NCBI RefSeq assembly: GCF_013407955.1 | Contig: NZ_JACCBU010000001.1 | Location: forward strand, 3,534,001 to 3,598,000 | Reading direction: 5' to 3' | Length of the DNA stretch: 64,000 nucleotides | DNA from: Microlunatus parietis | GTDB taxonomy: Bacteria; Actinomycetota; Actinomycetes; Propionibacteriales; Propionibacteriaceae | Shown here: positions 37,336-47,186 of the stretch, one piece after another | How positions within the stretch are numbered: the first letter of the stretch is position 1 | How the letters are laid out: the number at the start of each line of letters is the position of its first letter | Notes under the pieces: model-generated | Databases searched by the model: none | What the model was told of the DNA's origin: nothing | What the model saw: the letters and a program-made list of their open reading frames with translations, nothing else | Program-made: the position numbers and the translations under genes

Positions 37336-38488
37336 GGGACAGTGCTCCTTCGCAAGAGGGGGCCTCGTGGTCAGGCGGGGCGGGGCGGGCCGGTGGTGGC
37401 CCTCGACGCGTCGGTCCGGCCAGTTGCCGCGGCTGCGCCAGCGTGGGTGGAGACCGGGTACGTCAGCGGGGCGTCGTTCGTCCGCGCGATCATCTGGCCT
37501 TCGGTGGGCACCGGCGTGCGGTGCACGCTGGTCGTCAGCGATACTTCCGGCCGGGCTGGTGACACCTTTGGCGATCAGCGGTCCAGGCAGCAGCCTGTCG
37601 GCCCCTGGAGACCACCGCGTCCCGCCCGGTCTGGACAGTAACGAACGGGTACGCGTCGTGGGTCGAGCGCGTCCATCTCCATCCGCAGCAGCGACAACCG
37701 GTCAGGCCACTCCGGGTCAGCAGGTACGGCATGGGCCGCAGATGTCCCCGTTCGGCGGTCGGCGGCGGCACCGACGAGTTGCCGGGAACGGTGGCCGCGA
37801 TGCGTCCGATCTTCCTCGCTTCGAAGAGATCACCTGGACCATTTCGGCACATGAGCCACCCTTCGGCTAGGGCCGAAGGTCCCGAGAGCGTGGGCCAAGT
37901 GACCTCCTGCGGTGCCGCTGTACACTCCGACCGGTCCGCGATCGAGCCCACCCAGCCGGGGTCGATTGCGCAATGTTGTCGTGTCCGTCGGAGGGTGGCG
38001 GACGGTGAGTGTCTGACATGCGGCTCACCGTTTCGGCCCCGGACAGCGGTGGACGGGTCTGTTCAGATTTACTTGGCGGATTGAGCGGTTGCTCACAGCG
38101 GATCGTCGTCGGTTATGCGTGGCTCGTCCAAGCGCTCAATGATGTCGCGCAGGAGGGCGCGGATCTGGCAACAGCAGCCCGTAACCCTGTCCGCCACCGC
38201 GGTCGGCAGTGGACTGGTCAGACCCGGCTGATGCTTCGTGTGAGGGTGCCCGCCCCTTTCGTGCCCTCTGGATCGGGCTTTCCATCAAAACGTCTTTCAC
38301 GCGTGGCCAATAGGCCGACCGTACTCCGCCCCGCTGGCTCGGAGAGTCGGTTCATCCCAGAGACGCCCCCTGCGCGCGCTGTCGGCGCCAGCTTTGACGC
38401 CGCAGGCCGGATCAGAGTCCCAAGATTCCCCCACACTGTTGGCACCAAGGGTGCAGGCGGTGCGCGGAGCGCACCTGGCCGCTGAGGC
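37336..38488. other. Gene-poor stretch, 1.15 kb
   Basis: No convincing complete gene. On the plus strand, 37393-37560 reads VVALDASVRPVAAAA with GASFVRAIIWPSV later, which faintly resembles the start of a universal stress protein. On the minus strand about 38080-38160 reads QIRALLRDIIERLDEP with a stop soon after, a helical C-terminus without a clear start. Both look like remnants. Nothing else is supported. Confidence 0.5.
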
Positions 38489-38519
38489 GGCCCCTCCCGA
38501 GTCCGTCTCGGGAGGGGCC
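38489..38519. terminator. Strong hairpin, 13-bp arms
   Basis: GGCCCCTCCCGAG and its complement CTCGGGAGGGGCC flank a TCCGT loop, ending 10 bp before the relaxase start. There is no T-run on either side, so this may be an insulator, an attenuator or part of a transfer origin, not a classical terminator. Confidence 0.7.
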
Positions 38520-38529
38520 TGCCGTGGTC

Positions 38530-41500
38530 ATGACAATCCGCGTGATGTCATCGGGCCGCGGGTACGAATACCTCTTGAAGTCCGTCGCCGCCGGTGACGG
38601 TGACCGAGACATGGGCACGCCGCTGACGCGCTACTACACCGAGTCGGGTTGCCCTCCCGGAACATGGCTCGGCACCGGCCTTGCCAGCCTCGACACCGGG
38701 CAGGGACCGGCGCTCGCCGCTGGGGACCCGGTGACCGAGGAACAGCTCACCCGGCTGCTGGGCGAGGGCGTGCATCCGGTGACGGGGGGCAAGCTCGGGT
38801 TGGCGTATCCGCGGCTGCAACCCCCGCGCGAACGCATTGCAGCCAGGGTTGCACAGCTGGATGCGTCGCTGACTGGCACGCAACGGGCAGAAGCCATCGA
38901 GCGCATCCGCGAGGAGGAGATTGCGAAGAAGCCGCGCACCGCGGTTGCGGGCTTCGATCTGACGTTCTCGCCACCGAAGTCGCTCAGCGCCGTGTGGGGC
39001 GTGGCCGACGCCGGAACGCAAGCGCTGATCGCGCAGGCGCATCACGCCGCGATGCGCGACACCCTTGCGCTGCTGGAGGCGCGGGTCGCGGCGACCAGGG
39101 TCGGGAACGGCGGGATCGCTCGGATGCCCGTCGCCGGGATCATCGCCACGGCATTCGATCACTACGACAGCCGCGCCGCTGACCCTCAGCTCCATACGCA
39201 CGTCGTGGTGTCGAACAAGGTCCAGGGCGTCGACGGGCGGTGGCGGACCCTGGACTCGCGGACCCTGCACCGGGCCACGGTCGCCCTCTCGGCGTCGTAC
39301 AACGCCCTCCTGACCGATCACACCGCGCGGCTGCTCGGCTTCTCGTGGGGTCCGGTCGATCGCGGTCGCGATCGCAACGTCGGCTGGGAGATCGACGGTG
39401 TGCCGAGTGCGCTCGTGACGGAGTTCTCCCGCCGCACCACCGGCAGCACGAACGAGGGTAGCGAGGGGATCGCAGAGGCGACGGCGCGGCTGATCGAGGA
39501 GTACGTCGCAGAGCACGGCCGTGCGCCGTCGAAGACGACGATCGCGAAGCTACGTCAGCAGGCGACGTTGGAGACGCGGCCGGAGAAGCAGTTGCATTCG
39601 CTGGCGGAGCTGACGGCCCAATGGCGCGAACGGGCAACCACGGTGCTGGGCGATGACCCGACGACATGGGCGCAGCAACTCGTGGCACACGGGTCCGACC
39701 AGTCCCGGTTGCGGGCCGACGACCTGGGCTTGGAGCAAATGCACGACATCGCAACGGTCGTGTTGATGGAGGTCGGCAACCGGCGGGCGACCTGGACCCG
39801 GTGGAACCTCCACGCCGAGGCCATGCGGCAGATCATGGGTACCCGGTTCGCCACCACGGGCGACCGGACGGCGGTGCTCGATCAGGTCGTCCAGTACGCG
39901 GAGGAGCAGTCTCTGCGGCTCACGCCGGAGTACGACCGCGCGGTGCCCGACGACTATCTGAGCCCGGATGGTTCCAACCGCTTCCAGCCTGTGGACCGGG
40001 TTGCCTGGACGAGCCAGGACATTCTCGATGCCGAGGAGCGTCTGCTGCATCAGGCGTCCGCTGAGAATGCGCCGGTGCTGTCGGGGCGGCTGGTGGCCCG
40101 GCACACCGCGCGCAAGATCAAGGGCGTTCGGCTGGCGGCGGACCAGGCGGCGGCGGTCACCGCGATTGCGCGTTCTGGCCTCACCCTCGATCTGTTGGTC
40201 GGCCCAGCCGGGACCGGGAAGACGACCGCGCTGCGGGCACTGCACCGCGCGTGGACCGCGGCACACGGCAAGGACTCGGTGATCGGACTCGCCCCGTCTG
40301 CGGCCGCCGCCGAAGTGCTCGGCGAGAGCCTGGGCGTGAAGGCAGAGAACACGGCGAAGTTCCTCTACGAGCACCACCGTGATCGCTGGAGCCTGGAACC
40401 GGGGCAGCTCGTGCTGGTCGATGAAGCGTCCCTCGCGGGAACTCTGGCGCTGGATCGCATCACCACGCATGCTGCCAAAGTCGGGGCCAAGGTCGTGCTC
40501 GTCGGCGACTGGGCGCAACTGTCCGCCGTGGAGACCGGCGGCGCGTTCGGGATGCTCGTGCGCCACCGGCGCAGCGTCCCGGAGCTGACCGACGTGCGCC
40601 GGTTCGCCGCCACATGGGAGAAGAGGGCCAGTCTCGCCCTGCGTCATGGCAACGGCGCGGTGCTCGACACCTACGAGGAGCATGGCCGTCTGCACGACGG
40701 TGGTCTGGACGTGATGCTCGATGCCGTCTACGCCGCCTGGCGGACCGATCGAGCCAAGGGGCTCTCGACGTTGATGATCGCCGGGAACGGCGAGGCGGTG
40801 GCCGAGCTGAACCAACGCGCCCGCGCCGACCTGATCGAGGCCGGCCAGGTCGAAACGGGCGGTGCGGCGCTCCACGACGGCACGATCGCTGGGGTTGGGG
40901 ATCTCGTCGTCACCCGCCGCAACGAGCGACGCCTGAGCACCGGACGGTCGTGGGTGAAGAACGGCGACCGCTGGCAGGTCACCCACCGCTACCAGGACGG
41001 CTCCCTGGCTGTCCGTCGGCTCGGCAAGGGCGATATCCCGCGGGGGAAGGCGCTCGTACTGCCTGCCGGCTACGTGCGCGAAGACCTGGAGCTCGGCTAC
41101 GCCTCGACAGTGCACCGGGCGCAGGGCTCGACCGTGGACACCGCGCACGCACTGATCGACCCCGAGACCGCGGCACGCGAACTGCTCTACGTCGCGCTCA
41201 CCCGCGGACGCCTGCGCAATCACGCGTACGTGATCCAGCCCGACCCGCACGAGGTCGAACCGCACCTCGACTCGCCCGAGGACAAAACCAGGACCGAGCA
41301 ACTGGCCAGAGTGCTCGCCCGCAGCGACGCCGACCTGTCGGCCACCGAGACGCTCCAGCTCGAGGTTGACCGACACTCCTCGCTGTCCACGCTGCTCGAC
41401 GAGTACGACCTTCTCGCCCGCGAAGCACAGACGGAGCGGTGGGCAGCCCTGCTCGAGATCGCGCCATTCCCCGAGAACGTCGCCGACGACGTGTTCACCA

Positions 41501-42102
41501 GGCCCTACTACGAGCACCTCGAAGGCGCACTCGCCAGGCACGAGGCAGCCGGCCACGACGTCACCGCGATCCTCACCGCCCTCGCTCCCTCGATCACACC
41601 CGGTGAGGAGCAAGCCGACCTCGCCGCCCAGCTCGCCACCCGGATCGACAAGGCCACGATGAACCTCGCCCGAGGCCGGGACGCAGCGCCGCGAAGAGTC
41701 GCCGGACTGCTCCCCACGCCCGCCGGGCCGATCCCGGACGACATGCAGGCCGCGCTCAGCGAACGCCAGCAGCTCATCGAGGTCGCAGCGCGTCGTGCGC
41801 TCCGACACGCCCTTGACGCTGACGAGGACTGGACCAAGCGGATCGGTCTCGCTCCCACGCCTCAGCGCGCTCGGTCTGCGTGGCTTGCCCACGCCACGAC
41901 CATCGCCCTCTATCGGTACCGCTACGACATCACTGAACCCGCGCCCCTGGGCAACGCCAAGGACATCACCAAAGCCCAGCAAGCCGCCGAGTACCGCGCC
42001 GCCGCCGCCGCGCTGCGTCGCGCTCGATCCGTCAGCAAACAGCCCGACACCACCGGCCCGCGCAGGGACGCGCACAGAGTCGAGCACCACCGTCGCCTGT
42101 GA
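38530..42102 (+). CDS. MobF-family relaxase-helicase (TrwC/TraA-like)
   Basis: 1190 residues from the ATG at 38530; the GTG at 38524 is less likely. The N-terminal TrwC relaxase has tyrosines Y35/Y36 (TRYYTESG) and the histidine triad H211, H222, H224 (FDHYDSRAADPQLHTHVVV). A helicase follows with Walker A LLVGPAGTGKTTALRAL (about 555-571), Walker B VLVDEAS, GDWAQLSAVE and a C-terminal ASTVHRAQGSTVD motif. It nicks oriT and unwinds DNA for transfer. No type IV coupling or ATPase gene is adjacent, so it may use the transfer genes elsewhere. Two element-type hypotheticals follow. Confidence 0.93.
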   Translation: MTIRVMSSGRGYEYLLKSVAAGDGDRDMGTPLTRYYTESGCPPGTWLGTGLASLDTGQGPALAAGDPVTEEQLTRLLGEGVHPVTGGKLGLAYPRLQPPRERIAARVAQLDASLTGTQRAEAIERIREEEIAKKPRTAVAGFDLTFSPPKSLSAVWGVADAGTQALIAQAHHAAMRDTLALLEARVAATRVGNGGIARMPVAGIIATAFDHYDSRAADPQLHTHVVVSNKVQGVDGRWRTLDSRTLHRATVALSASYNALLTDHTARLLGFSWGPVDRGRDRNVGWEIDGVPSALVTEFSRRTTGSTNEGSEGIAEATARLIEEYVAEHGRAPSKTTIAKLRQQATLETRPEKQLHSLAELTAQWRERATTVLGDDPTTWAQQLVAHGSDQSRLRADDLGLEQMHDIATVVLMEVGNRRATWTRWNLHAEAMRQIMGTRFATTGDRTAVLDQVVQYAEEQSLRLTPEYDRAVPDDYLSPDGSNRFQPVDRVAWTSQDILDAEERLLHQASAENAPVLSGRLVARHTARKIKGVRLAADQAAAVTAIARSGLTLDLLVGPAGTGKTTALRALHRAWTAAHGKDSVIGLAPSAAAAEVLGESLGVKAENTAKFLYEHHRDRWSLEPGQLVLVDEASLAGTLALDRITTHAAKVGAKVVLVGDWAQLSAVETGGAFGMLVRHRRSVPELTDVRRFAATWEKRASLALRHGNGAVLDTYEEHGRLHDGGLDVMLDAVYAAWRTDRAKGLSTLMIAGNGEAVAELNQRARADLIEAGQVETGGAALHDGTIAGVGDLVVTRRNERRLSTGRSWVKNGDRWQVTHRYQDGSLAVRRLGKGDIPRGKALVLPAGYVREDLELGYASTVHRAQGSTVDTAHALIDPETAARELLYVALTRGRLRNHAYVIQPDPHEVEPHLDSPEDKTRTEQLARVLARSDADLSATETLQLEVDRHSSLSTLLDEYDLLAREAQTERWAALLEIAPFPENVADDVFTRPYYEHLEGALARHEAAGHDVTAILTALAPSITPGEEQADLAAQLATRIDKATMNLARGRDAAPRRVAGLLPTPAGPIPDDMQAALSERQQLIEVAARRALRHALDADEDWTKRIGLAPTPQRARSAWLAHATTIALYRYRYDITEPAPLGNAKDITKAQQAAEYRAAAAALRRARSVSKQPDTTGPRRDAHRVEHHRRL

Positions 42103-42134
42103 GCCCCAATCCCCGCGGGCTACCGTGGAGAAGC

Positions 42135-42610
42135 ATGACGGAGCGTGCCCGCGAAACCAGCGACGAGCTGGTCCTCTACGAGGATCAGCGCACGCTCCTG
42201 CGCGTCACCAAACCTATCCGGCTGCTCGGCGCAGCCCACGGCGGCGTACACGTCCTTTCCGGCGGCAGCTCCACGTCGCCGGGATCATCCGCCAGCGTCT
42301 CGTCATCGACTCCGGCGGGGTTTGCTACGCCTCCGGCTACATTCGCGTCGTTCCCAAGGTTGCAGCCGGTGGCTTCCTCGACGTGACCGGGCATCTCGAT
42401 CCCGTTCGCTGGCCTCCCGCTGACATCGACGGCACCATCCTCGTCGCCGTCGGCGCACGCTACGGCCAGCACGTCGTCGCCGCGGACGGCACGCTCGCCC
42501 CGTATGAGCCGACCGCCGTGGAGCGGATCAACGACAGCACCCCTCGGTTCCGCATCGTCCGCAGCGGACCGACACCAACCCTCGAAGGCCCGATCGAGCC
42601 GACCACGTAG
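42135..42610 (+). pseudogene. Hypothetical element gene with a frameshift
   Basis: The ATG at 42135 starts MTERARETSDELVLYEDQRT and runs well to GGVHV (about 42250). The following coherent sequence (LHVAGIIRQRLVIDSGG, then a GFLDVTGHLDPVRW block) lies in another frame that ends at 42610. One reading frame change near 42240-42260 explains both halves. The family is unknown; it follows the relaxase closely and is probably an accessory gene that was recently damaged, unless the shift is a sequence error. Confidence 0.6.
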
Positions 42611-42690
42611 CCGATCGCGCCCAAGCGTCGCCCCTTCGCGCACCTGTGAATACGGGAGTCCCCGTGCACAGGTCAACGGAGGTGGTCACG

Positions 42691-43323
42691 ATGGCCGTGC
42701 CGCGGTATCGGGCCGAGCACTTTCAGCCGTCCGGCTGGGACAGCGGTACACCCGACCGCAAGGCAAGGTTCGTGAACTCACTGCTCAGATTCATCGCCGA
42801 CGACTTCCCACGCGAACGGTTCACCCGCAACCTCTACCTCAGCCTCTCGACCCACGGCTACTTCGGCTTCATCGCCCACTACGACATCTACGGCTTCTAC
42901 GCCGAACAGATGTCAACACCCGAGCGCCGGGCGCAGTTCGTCCGCGACCTCTCGATCGATTGTGAACGCGAGGCGCACCTTGACCGGCCCGACCTGTGGA
43001 GCGATGCGAAGGCCGTCCTCGCCCAGCACCTTCGTCCCGGCCAGAAGCCCACCGGCTCGCGGCGGCTGCCTCCCGTCACCGCAGTCGGCTGTCGAGATGC
43101 AGCGAACATTGACAACTCGCTGTCAATGTCAAGATCTACTTACCCAGTCGACTTCGATGGCGTTTGCACTCCCGCGCCGGTTCGGGCGGTGCGGAGGCTG
43201 GAGATGCCAGACGAGGCATCTCCAGCCGGGGCAGCGCGAGGAGCGCCGTCGCCCCGTAACGGGAGCGGCGCACCTCTGGCGCACCAGTGGCGGACCTATG
43301 GCGGAACTAGTACCATCGTTCCC
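42691..43323 (+). CDS. Element-associated hypothetical protein, open into the GntR gene
   Basis: The ATG at 42691 has GGAGGTGG about 8 bp upstream. Residues 1-125 look like a real protein (YRAEHFQPSGWDSGTPDRKA, then NLYLSLSTHGYFGFIAHYDI, IDCEREAHLDRPDLW) and are compact, charged and aromatic. From about 43060 on the frame is Ser/Pro/Arg-rich, contains a hairpin and an operator-like repeat array, and has no stop before the GntR coding region. The true C-terminus was therefore probably lost at a junction near 43060-43130, leaving a chance fusion. The end given here is nominal. The function is unknown. Confidence 0.6.
43106..43129. repeat. Inverted repeat, 9-bp arms
   Basis: ACATTGACA and TGTCAATGT are separated by ACTCGC. 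It lies at the point where the preceding reading frame stops looking like protein. It could be a regulator site or mark an element edge. Confidence 0.7.
43266..43309. promoter_or_regulatory. Four tandem 11-bp repeats upstream of the GntR gene
   Basis: CGGCGCACCTC, TGGCGCACCAG, TGGCGGACCTA and TGGCGGAACTA follow each other without gaps, ending 14 bp before the GntR ATG. An 11-bp period puts each on the same DNA face. Probably the autoregulatory operator of the GntR protein. Confidence 0.65.
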
Positions 43324-44136
43324 ATGGAGGCGACGGGCAAGGCACCGGCAGACGAGCCTGGCTTGACTGCCCCGCCACCCGAAGCTGGTCGACACATCCC
43401 CCCTGAGTGGGTCTCCACGCAGCCCAGGGCCGAGCGAGCTCGGCGCGTAGCCGACATCCTCCGTGAGCAGATCTCCGCTGGAGTCCTCGACGGGACGCTG
43501 CCCGATGAACACACGCTCGCCCACACACTGGACGCATCGCGGAACTCCGTGCGGGAAGCACTCGGCCTGCTCCGTGACGAAGGCCTAGTGAGCCGGCGCC
43601 GCGGCGTCGGCACGGTCGTCGTGACACCGACCTACGGCCATGGGCTGGACCGGCTGGAGGGTCTCGCGGAGGCACTGGCCGGCCACGGGACGGTGACCAA
43701 CCAGGTCCTCCTCGCCGAGCTGATCGCTGACCCGCCGGCTGATGTCCTCATGCGACTGGCTCTCGCCGCCGGCGAGACGGTGGTCAACATCGAGCGCGTT
43801 CGTAGTGTCGACGGAGCGCCGGTCTCGCTGGACAGCACCTACCTCACCGCCTCCGTCGGCCAGGGGGTGCTTCAGGCTGACCTGGAGAGCAGGGATATCT
43901 TCTCCGTGATCGAGGAGACCATCGGGGATCGGCTGGGGCGAGCTGAGATCGAGGTGCGCGCGGCCGTCGCAGACGACGAGACCGCCGAGGGTCTCACCAT
44001 CGCCGCCGGGGCCCCGATTTTCGTGATCGGCCGGATCACCCGCCTGCGGGACGGAACACCGGTCGACGTCGAGACCCTGCGCATCCGTGCGGATCGAATG
44101 ACGCTTCGGGCCACCCTGTATCGCGGGCCGGCGTGA
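43324..44136 (+). CDS. GntR-family (HutC-type, UTRA domain) transcriptional regulator
   Basis: 270 residues from the ATG at 43324. There is no SD and the promoter-like region abuts it, so leaderless translation is possible. The N-terminal wHTH is RARRVADILREQISAG, then LPDEHTLAHTLDASRNSVREALGLLRDEGLVSRRRGVGTVV (about 40-97). The C-terminal UTRA ligand domain has VVNIERVRSVDGAPVSLDSTYL and APIFVIGRITRLRDGTPVDVE. It overlaps the TauE/SafE gene by GTGA, so it probably regulates this exporter; the ligand is unknown. Confidence 0.9.
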   Translation: MEATGKAPADEPGLTAPPPEAGRHIPPEWVSTQPRAERARRVADILREQISAGVLDGTLPDEHTLAHTLDASRNSVREALGLLRDEGLVSRRRGVGTVVVTPTYGHGLDRLEGLAEALAGHGTVTNQVLLAELIADPPADVLMRLALAAGETVVNIERVRSVDGAPVSLDSTYLTASVGQGVLQADLESRDIFSVIEETIGDRLGRAEIEVRAAVADDETAEGLTIAAGAPIFVIGRITRLRDGTPVDVETLRIRADRMTLRATLYRGPA

Positions 44137-44609
44137 GCGGCGTCGGTCTGCCAGTTCTGGTGGCGCTTGCCGTCATCGGCCTGGCCGGCGGGATCGGCAT
44201 CACCGCCGTCGGGCCGGGCGGCGTGCTGCCCACCATCGGACTGTTCGCGCTGACCGGACTCTCACCCGCCCAGGTGGCCGGGACCGCGATCGTCACCCAC
44301 GTCGCCACCGGCGCCTTGGGAACGACGGCCTACACGCGCTCGGGCCAGCTCCGCGAGCCCGCCACCCGCCGGATCGCGCTGATCCTGGCCGGGACCGCCC
44401 TGCTCGGGACCCCGCTGGGCGTGCTCGCCGGGACCGCGGTGTCTCGACACGCGTTCGCGGTGGTGCTCGGCCTCGTGGTGGCAGCGGCCGCCGGGCTCGT
44501 CTGGTGGCGCGCCCGAAGCCCCCACGCCGCACTGCTCCTCAACCCACCGACATCGCTGATCGTCGCCCTCGGACTGGGCGTCTCGACCCTGATGGCGCAT
44601 AGCGCTTCT
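44133..44609 (+). pseudogene. TauE/SafE family exporter, 5' part (split by IS21-type element)
   Basis: The GTG at 44133 overlaps the GntR stop. Residues 1-155 hold four to five hydrophobic helices with LAGGIGITAVGPGGVLPTIGLFALTGLS and the TauE-type GTAIVTHVATGALG. The frame runs into the left end of the insertion element at 44610, and the remainder lies at 47187-47513. TauE/SafE proteins export sulfite or sulfonates; the substrate of this one is unknown. Confidence 0.9.
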
Positions 44610-44737
44610 TGGTACCGGTAGTCCAGCTATGTGGTCCTGCGGTTCTGGCTAGTTGGTACTGGCTTTGTCCGTGCTGGTTCTCTGATCGGTGCGGCGGCAC
44701 AGGGTGTGTCGTCGGTTACTGATTCGGAGGTGGCTGG

Positions 44738-46324
44738 ATGGCTGACTATCGGGCGATTTTGGAACTGGTGCTCGCGGGTCGCGGCTATAGCGAGATCGCC
44801 GCGGTTGCGGCGTGTTCCCGCCGGGACGTGTCGCGGGTGAAGCAAGCGGTCACTGAGCGCGGCCTTGCCTCGGCTGCGGCGGTGAGTGACGCCGATCTGG
44901 CGGAGTGGTTCCCGGACGGGCGCCGACGGGTGTCGGAGGAGTACGAGCAGCCGGACCTGGCTCGGGTGCTCGCGACGATGAGGGCGAACCGGCATTTCAC
45001 ATTGCTGCTGGGGTGGCGCCGTTACGCCGACGGCGACGCGGCAGGCAAGAAGAAGTACGGGTATTCGCAGTTCTGCGCGCTGTTCGCCGACTACGTCAGG
45101 TCCAACGACCTGGTCGCGACGCTGCATCACGAGCCGGGCCGGGCGATGCTGGTCGACTGGGCCGGCGACACCATCGATCTGGTGGACTCGGTCACCGGGG
45201 GCGTGACGCGGGCCGTGCTGTTCGTCGCGGTGTTGCCGTTTTCCGGGACGCTGTTCTGCCGGGCCTATATGAACATGAAATCCGAGTCGTGGCTAGACGC
45301 GCACGTGCGCGCGTTCGCGTTCTACGGCGGGGTAGTCGCGATCGTGGTGCCCGACAACCCGACGACGTCCACGCACCAGCGGGCCAAGGGCGATAAGGCA
45401 CGGGTCGTCAACGCCCGCTACCAGCAGCTGGCCGATCACTACCAGACGGCGATCGTGCCGGCCAGATCCCGGAAACCCCGCGACAAAGCAGCTGCGGAAA
45501 ACGCGGTGAACATCGTGAACAAGCGGGTCATCGGCTATCTCGAGGGTGAGGTTTGGACGGGTCTGGCCGAGTTGAACGAGGCGATCGAGGAGCGGGTGTG
45601 GGAGATCAACCATGATCTTCGCCGCGCCGACGATACGACCCGGTGGGAGCGATTCACCGCCGAGGAGGCCCCGCTGCTCGCGCCGTTGCCCGACACCCGG
45701 TTCGAAGAGGTGCAGTGGAAAGAACTCAAGGCGGGCAGGAACTACCACCTCACCGCCGACTATCAGCACTACTCGGTTCCCTACCGGCTGGCCGGAAGGC
45801 TGCTGCGGGTGCGGCTGACCGCGGCGACGGTGACCGTCTTCGACGGGGTCGACATCGTCTGCGAACACCGGCGGCTCAAGGGCCGCAAGGGCCAGTACTC
45901 GACCCTGGCCGAGCATGTCCCCGCCCAGCACCGCGACGTCGACGGGTTGTGGTCACGGCGCTGGTTCGTCGACCGGGCACACGCCTTCGGGCCGGCGACC
46001 GTGACGGTGATCGAGCAGATCTTGGATCGGCACGTGATCGAGGCCCAGGGTTACCTCGACTGCCAGAACATCCTGTCCGGGCTCGGGAAACGCAACCGCC
46101 CACGTTTGGAGGCGGCCTGCCAGGAGCTGGTCAACAGAAACGGCCACGCCACCTACTCGATGCTCAAGCGGATCATGGCCGCGATCGATTCCGACGCCAA
46201 ACGGGCCCGGCCGAACGTCGCGGCCGCGTCGACCGTCAGACGCGGCGACCCGAAGGCGGTCGGGCCGGACGTATTCGTGCGTGACGCCTCCCACTACGGC
46301 GCCGACGAGCAGGTGACACCGTGA
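44738..46324 (+). CDS. istA: IS21-family transposase IstA
   Basis: 528 residues. An N-terminal HTH (GYSEIAAVAACSRRDVSRVKQ) precedes an rve core with Asp in MLVDWAGDT, Asp in IVVPDNPTTST and Glu in KAAAENAVNIV, the DDE triad. A C-terminal Mu-type domain follows (YHLTADYQHYSVPYRLAGR, about 340-360). It catalyses the cut and join steps together with IstB. Its stop overlaps the istB GTG. Confidence 0.95.
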   Translation: MADYRAILELVLAGRGYSEIAAVAACSRRDVSRVKQAVTERGLASAAAVSDADLAEWFPDGRRRVSEEYEQPDLARVLATMRANRHFTLLLGWRRYADGDAAGKKKYGYSQFCALFADYVRSNDLVATLHHEPGRAMLVDWAGDTIDLVDSVTGGVTRAVLFVAVLPFSGTLFCRAYMNMKSESWLDAHVRAFAFYGGVVAIVVPDNPTTSTHQRAKGDKARVVNARYQQLADHYQTAIVPARSRKPRDKAAAENAVNIVNKRVIGYLEGEVWTGLAELNEAIEERVWEINHDLRRADDTTRWERFTAEEAPLLAPLPDTRFEEVQWKELKAGRNYHLTADYQHYSVPYRLAGRLLRVRLTAATVTVFDGVDIVCEHRRLKGRKGQYSTLAEHVPAQHRDVDGLWSRRWFVDRAHAFGPATVTVIEQILDRHVIEAQGYLDCQNILSGLGKRNRPRLEAACQELVNRNGHATYSMLKRIMAAIDSDAKRARPNVAAASTVRRGDPKAVGPDVFVRDASHYGADEQVTP

Positions 46325-47091
46325 GCTTCACCGGCATCGACTACGACAAATTCCGGGCCCTGCGGGTCACCCACGTCGCCACCCGTCTCGAAGAACTCAT
46401 CGCCGACGAGGCCAACGACACCCTCACACCCGAGCAGCTGTTCCTCACCGCCGTCGACGACGCCCTCGAGGTTCGGCGCGCCAACAAGAACGACAAGCTG
46501 ATCAAGGCAGCCGGCTTCCCCATCCCACACGCCTCGGTCGCCGAAATCGACTACCGCGACGGGCGCGGCCTGACCGCGGTGCGGATGCGACGATACGCCG
46601 CACACCACTGGCGGGCCGACCCGACGAACCTTTTGATCATCTCACCCACCGGAGGAGGCAAAACCTATCTGGCATGCGCGATCGGCATCGCCGCCTGCCA
46701 CACCGAGCACGCCGTCTACTACACGCGGATGGACGATCTGGCCCGCCGACTGATCATCGCCCGCTCCGACGGCATCGCCCACCAACAGCTGCTCAACGAC
46801 CTATCGGACACGGACCTTTTGATCGTCGACGACTTCCTGACCGTCGGCATCGACCCCGCCGCAGCCAACGACCTGTTCGCAGTGCTCGCCAACCGGGAAC
46901 ACCGGCTGCCGACGATGATCGCCTCACAAACCGGTCCAGCGCACTGGGTCGAGGCCCTACCAGACCGCGTCGCCGCCGACTCGATCGTGAACCGGCTCGC
47001 CCACCACGCCCGAACCATCAACCTCGGACAGATCGACATGCGCAAACTCCGCCAGGACCAAACCCGCACAGACAAGCAGTACTGGGAATAG
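46321..47091 (+). CDS. istB: IS21-family helper ATPase IstB
   Basis: 256 residues, GTG start overlapping istA. The P-loop is IISPTGGGKTYLACAIG (about 102-118), Walker B is LLIVDDFLTVG, and the sensor-type motif is IASQTGPAHW. It is the DnaA/IstB-type AAA+ protein that prepares the target DNA. Intact. Confidence 0.95.
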   Translation: MSFTGIDYDKFRALRVTHVATRLEELIADEANDTLTPEQLFLTAVDDALEVRRANKNDKLIKAAGFPIPHASVAEIDYRDGRGLTAVRMRRYAAHHWRADPTNLLIISPTGGGKTYLACAIGIAACHTEHAVYYTRMDDLARRLIIARSDGIAHQQLLNDLSDTDLLIVDDFLTVGIDPAAANDLFAVLANREHRLPTMIASQTGPAHWVEALPDRVAADSIVNRLAHHARTINLGQIDMRKLRQDQTRTDKQYWE

Positions 47092-47186
47092 ACCCCCACA
47101 CAGTGGTGCCGGCCCGCACGCATCAAACCACGGCCGGTACCACCCACCCAGAACAGCAGTACCAGATCGCTGGACTACCAGTACCA

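Larger units (their letters stand above)
44610..47186 (+). mobile_element. Complete IS21-family insertion sequence
   Basis: 2577 bp bounded by inverted ends: TGGTACCGGTAGTCCAGC at 44610 and, on the other strand from 47186, TGGTACTGGTAGTCCAGC. Further similarity (CTGC.GTTCTGG) continues inside both ends. It carries istA and istB with a 4-bp overlap. It sits in a TauE/SafE gene. No clean target duplication is visible; GGCGC occurs near both sides. Confidence 0.88.

Noticed and set aside
37393..37560. Usp-like start VVALDASV
   Set aside because: Only a faint resemblance, no ATP motif and no neighbours; mentioned but not called as a gene.
38009..38485. 158-residue plus-strand frame before the relaxase
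   Set aside because: No start site or motif, composition typical of shadow frames, hairpin right behind; not called.
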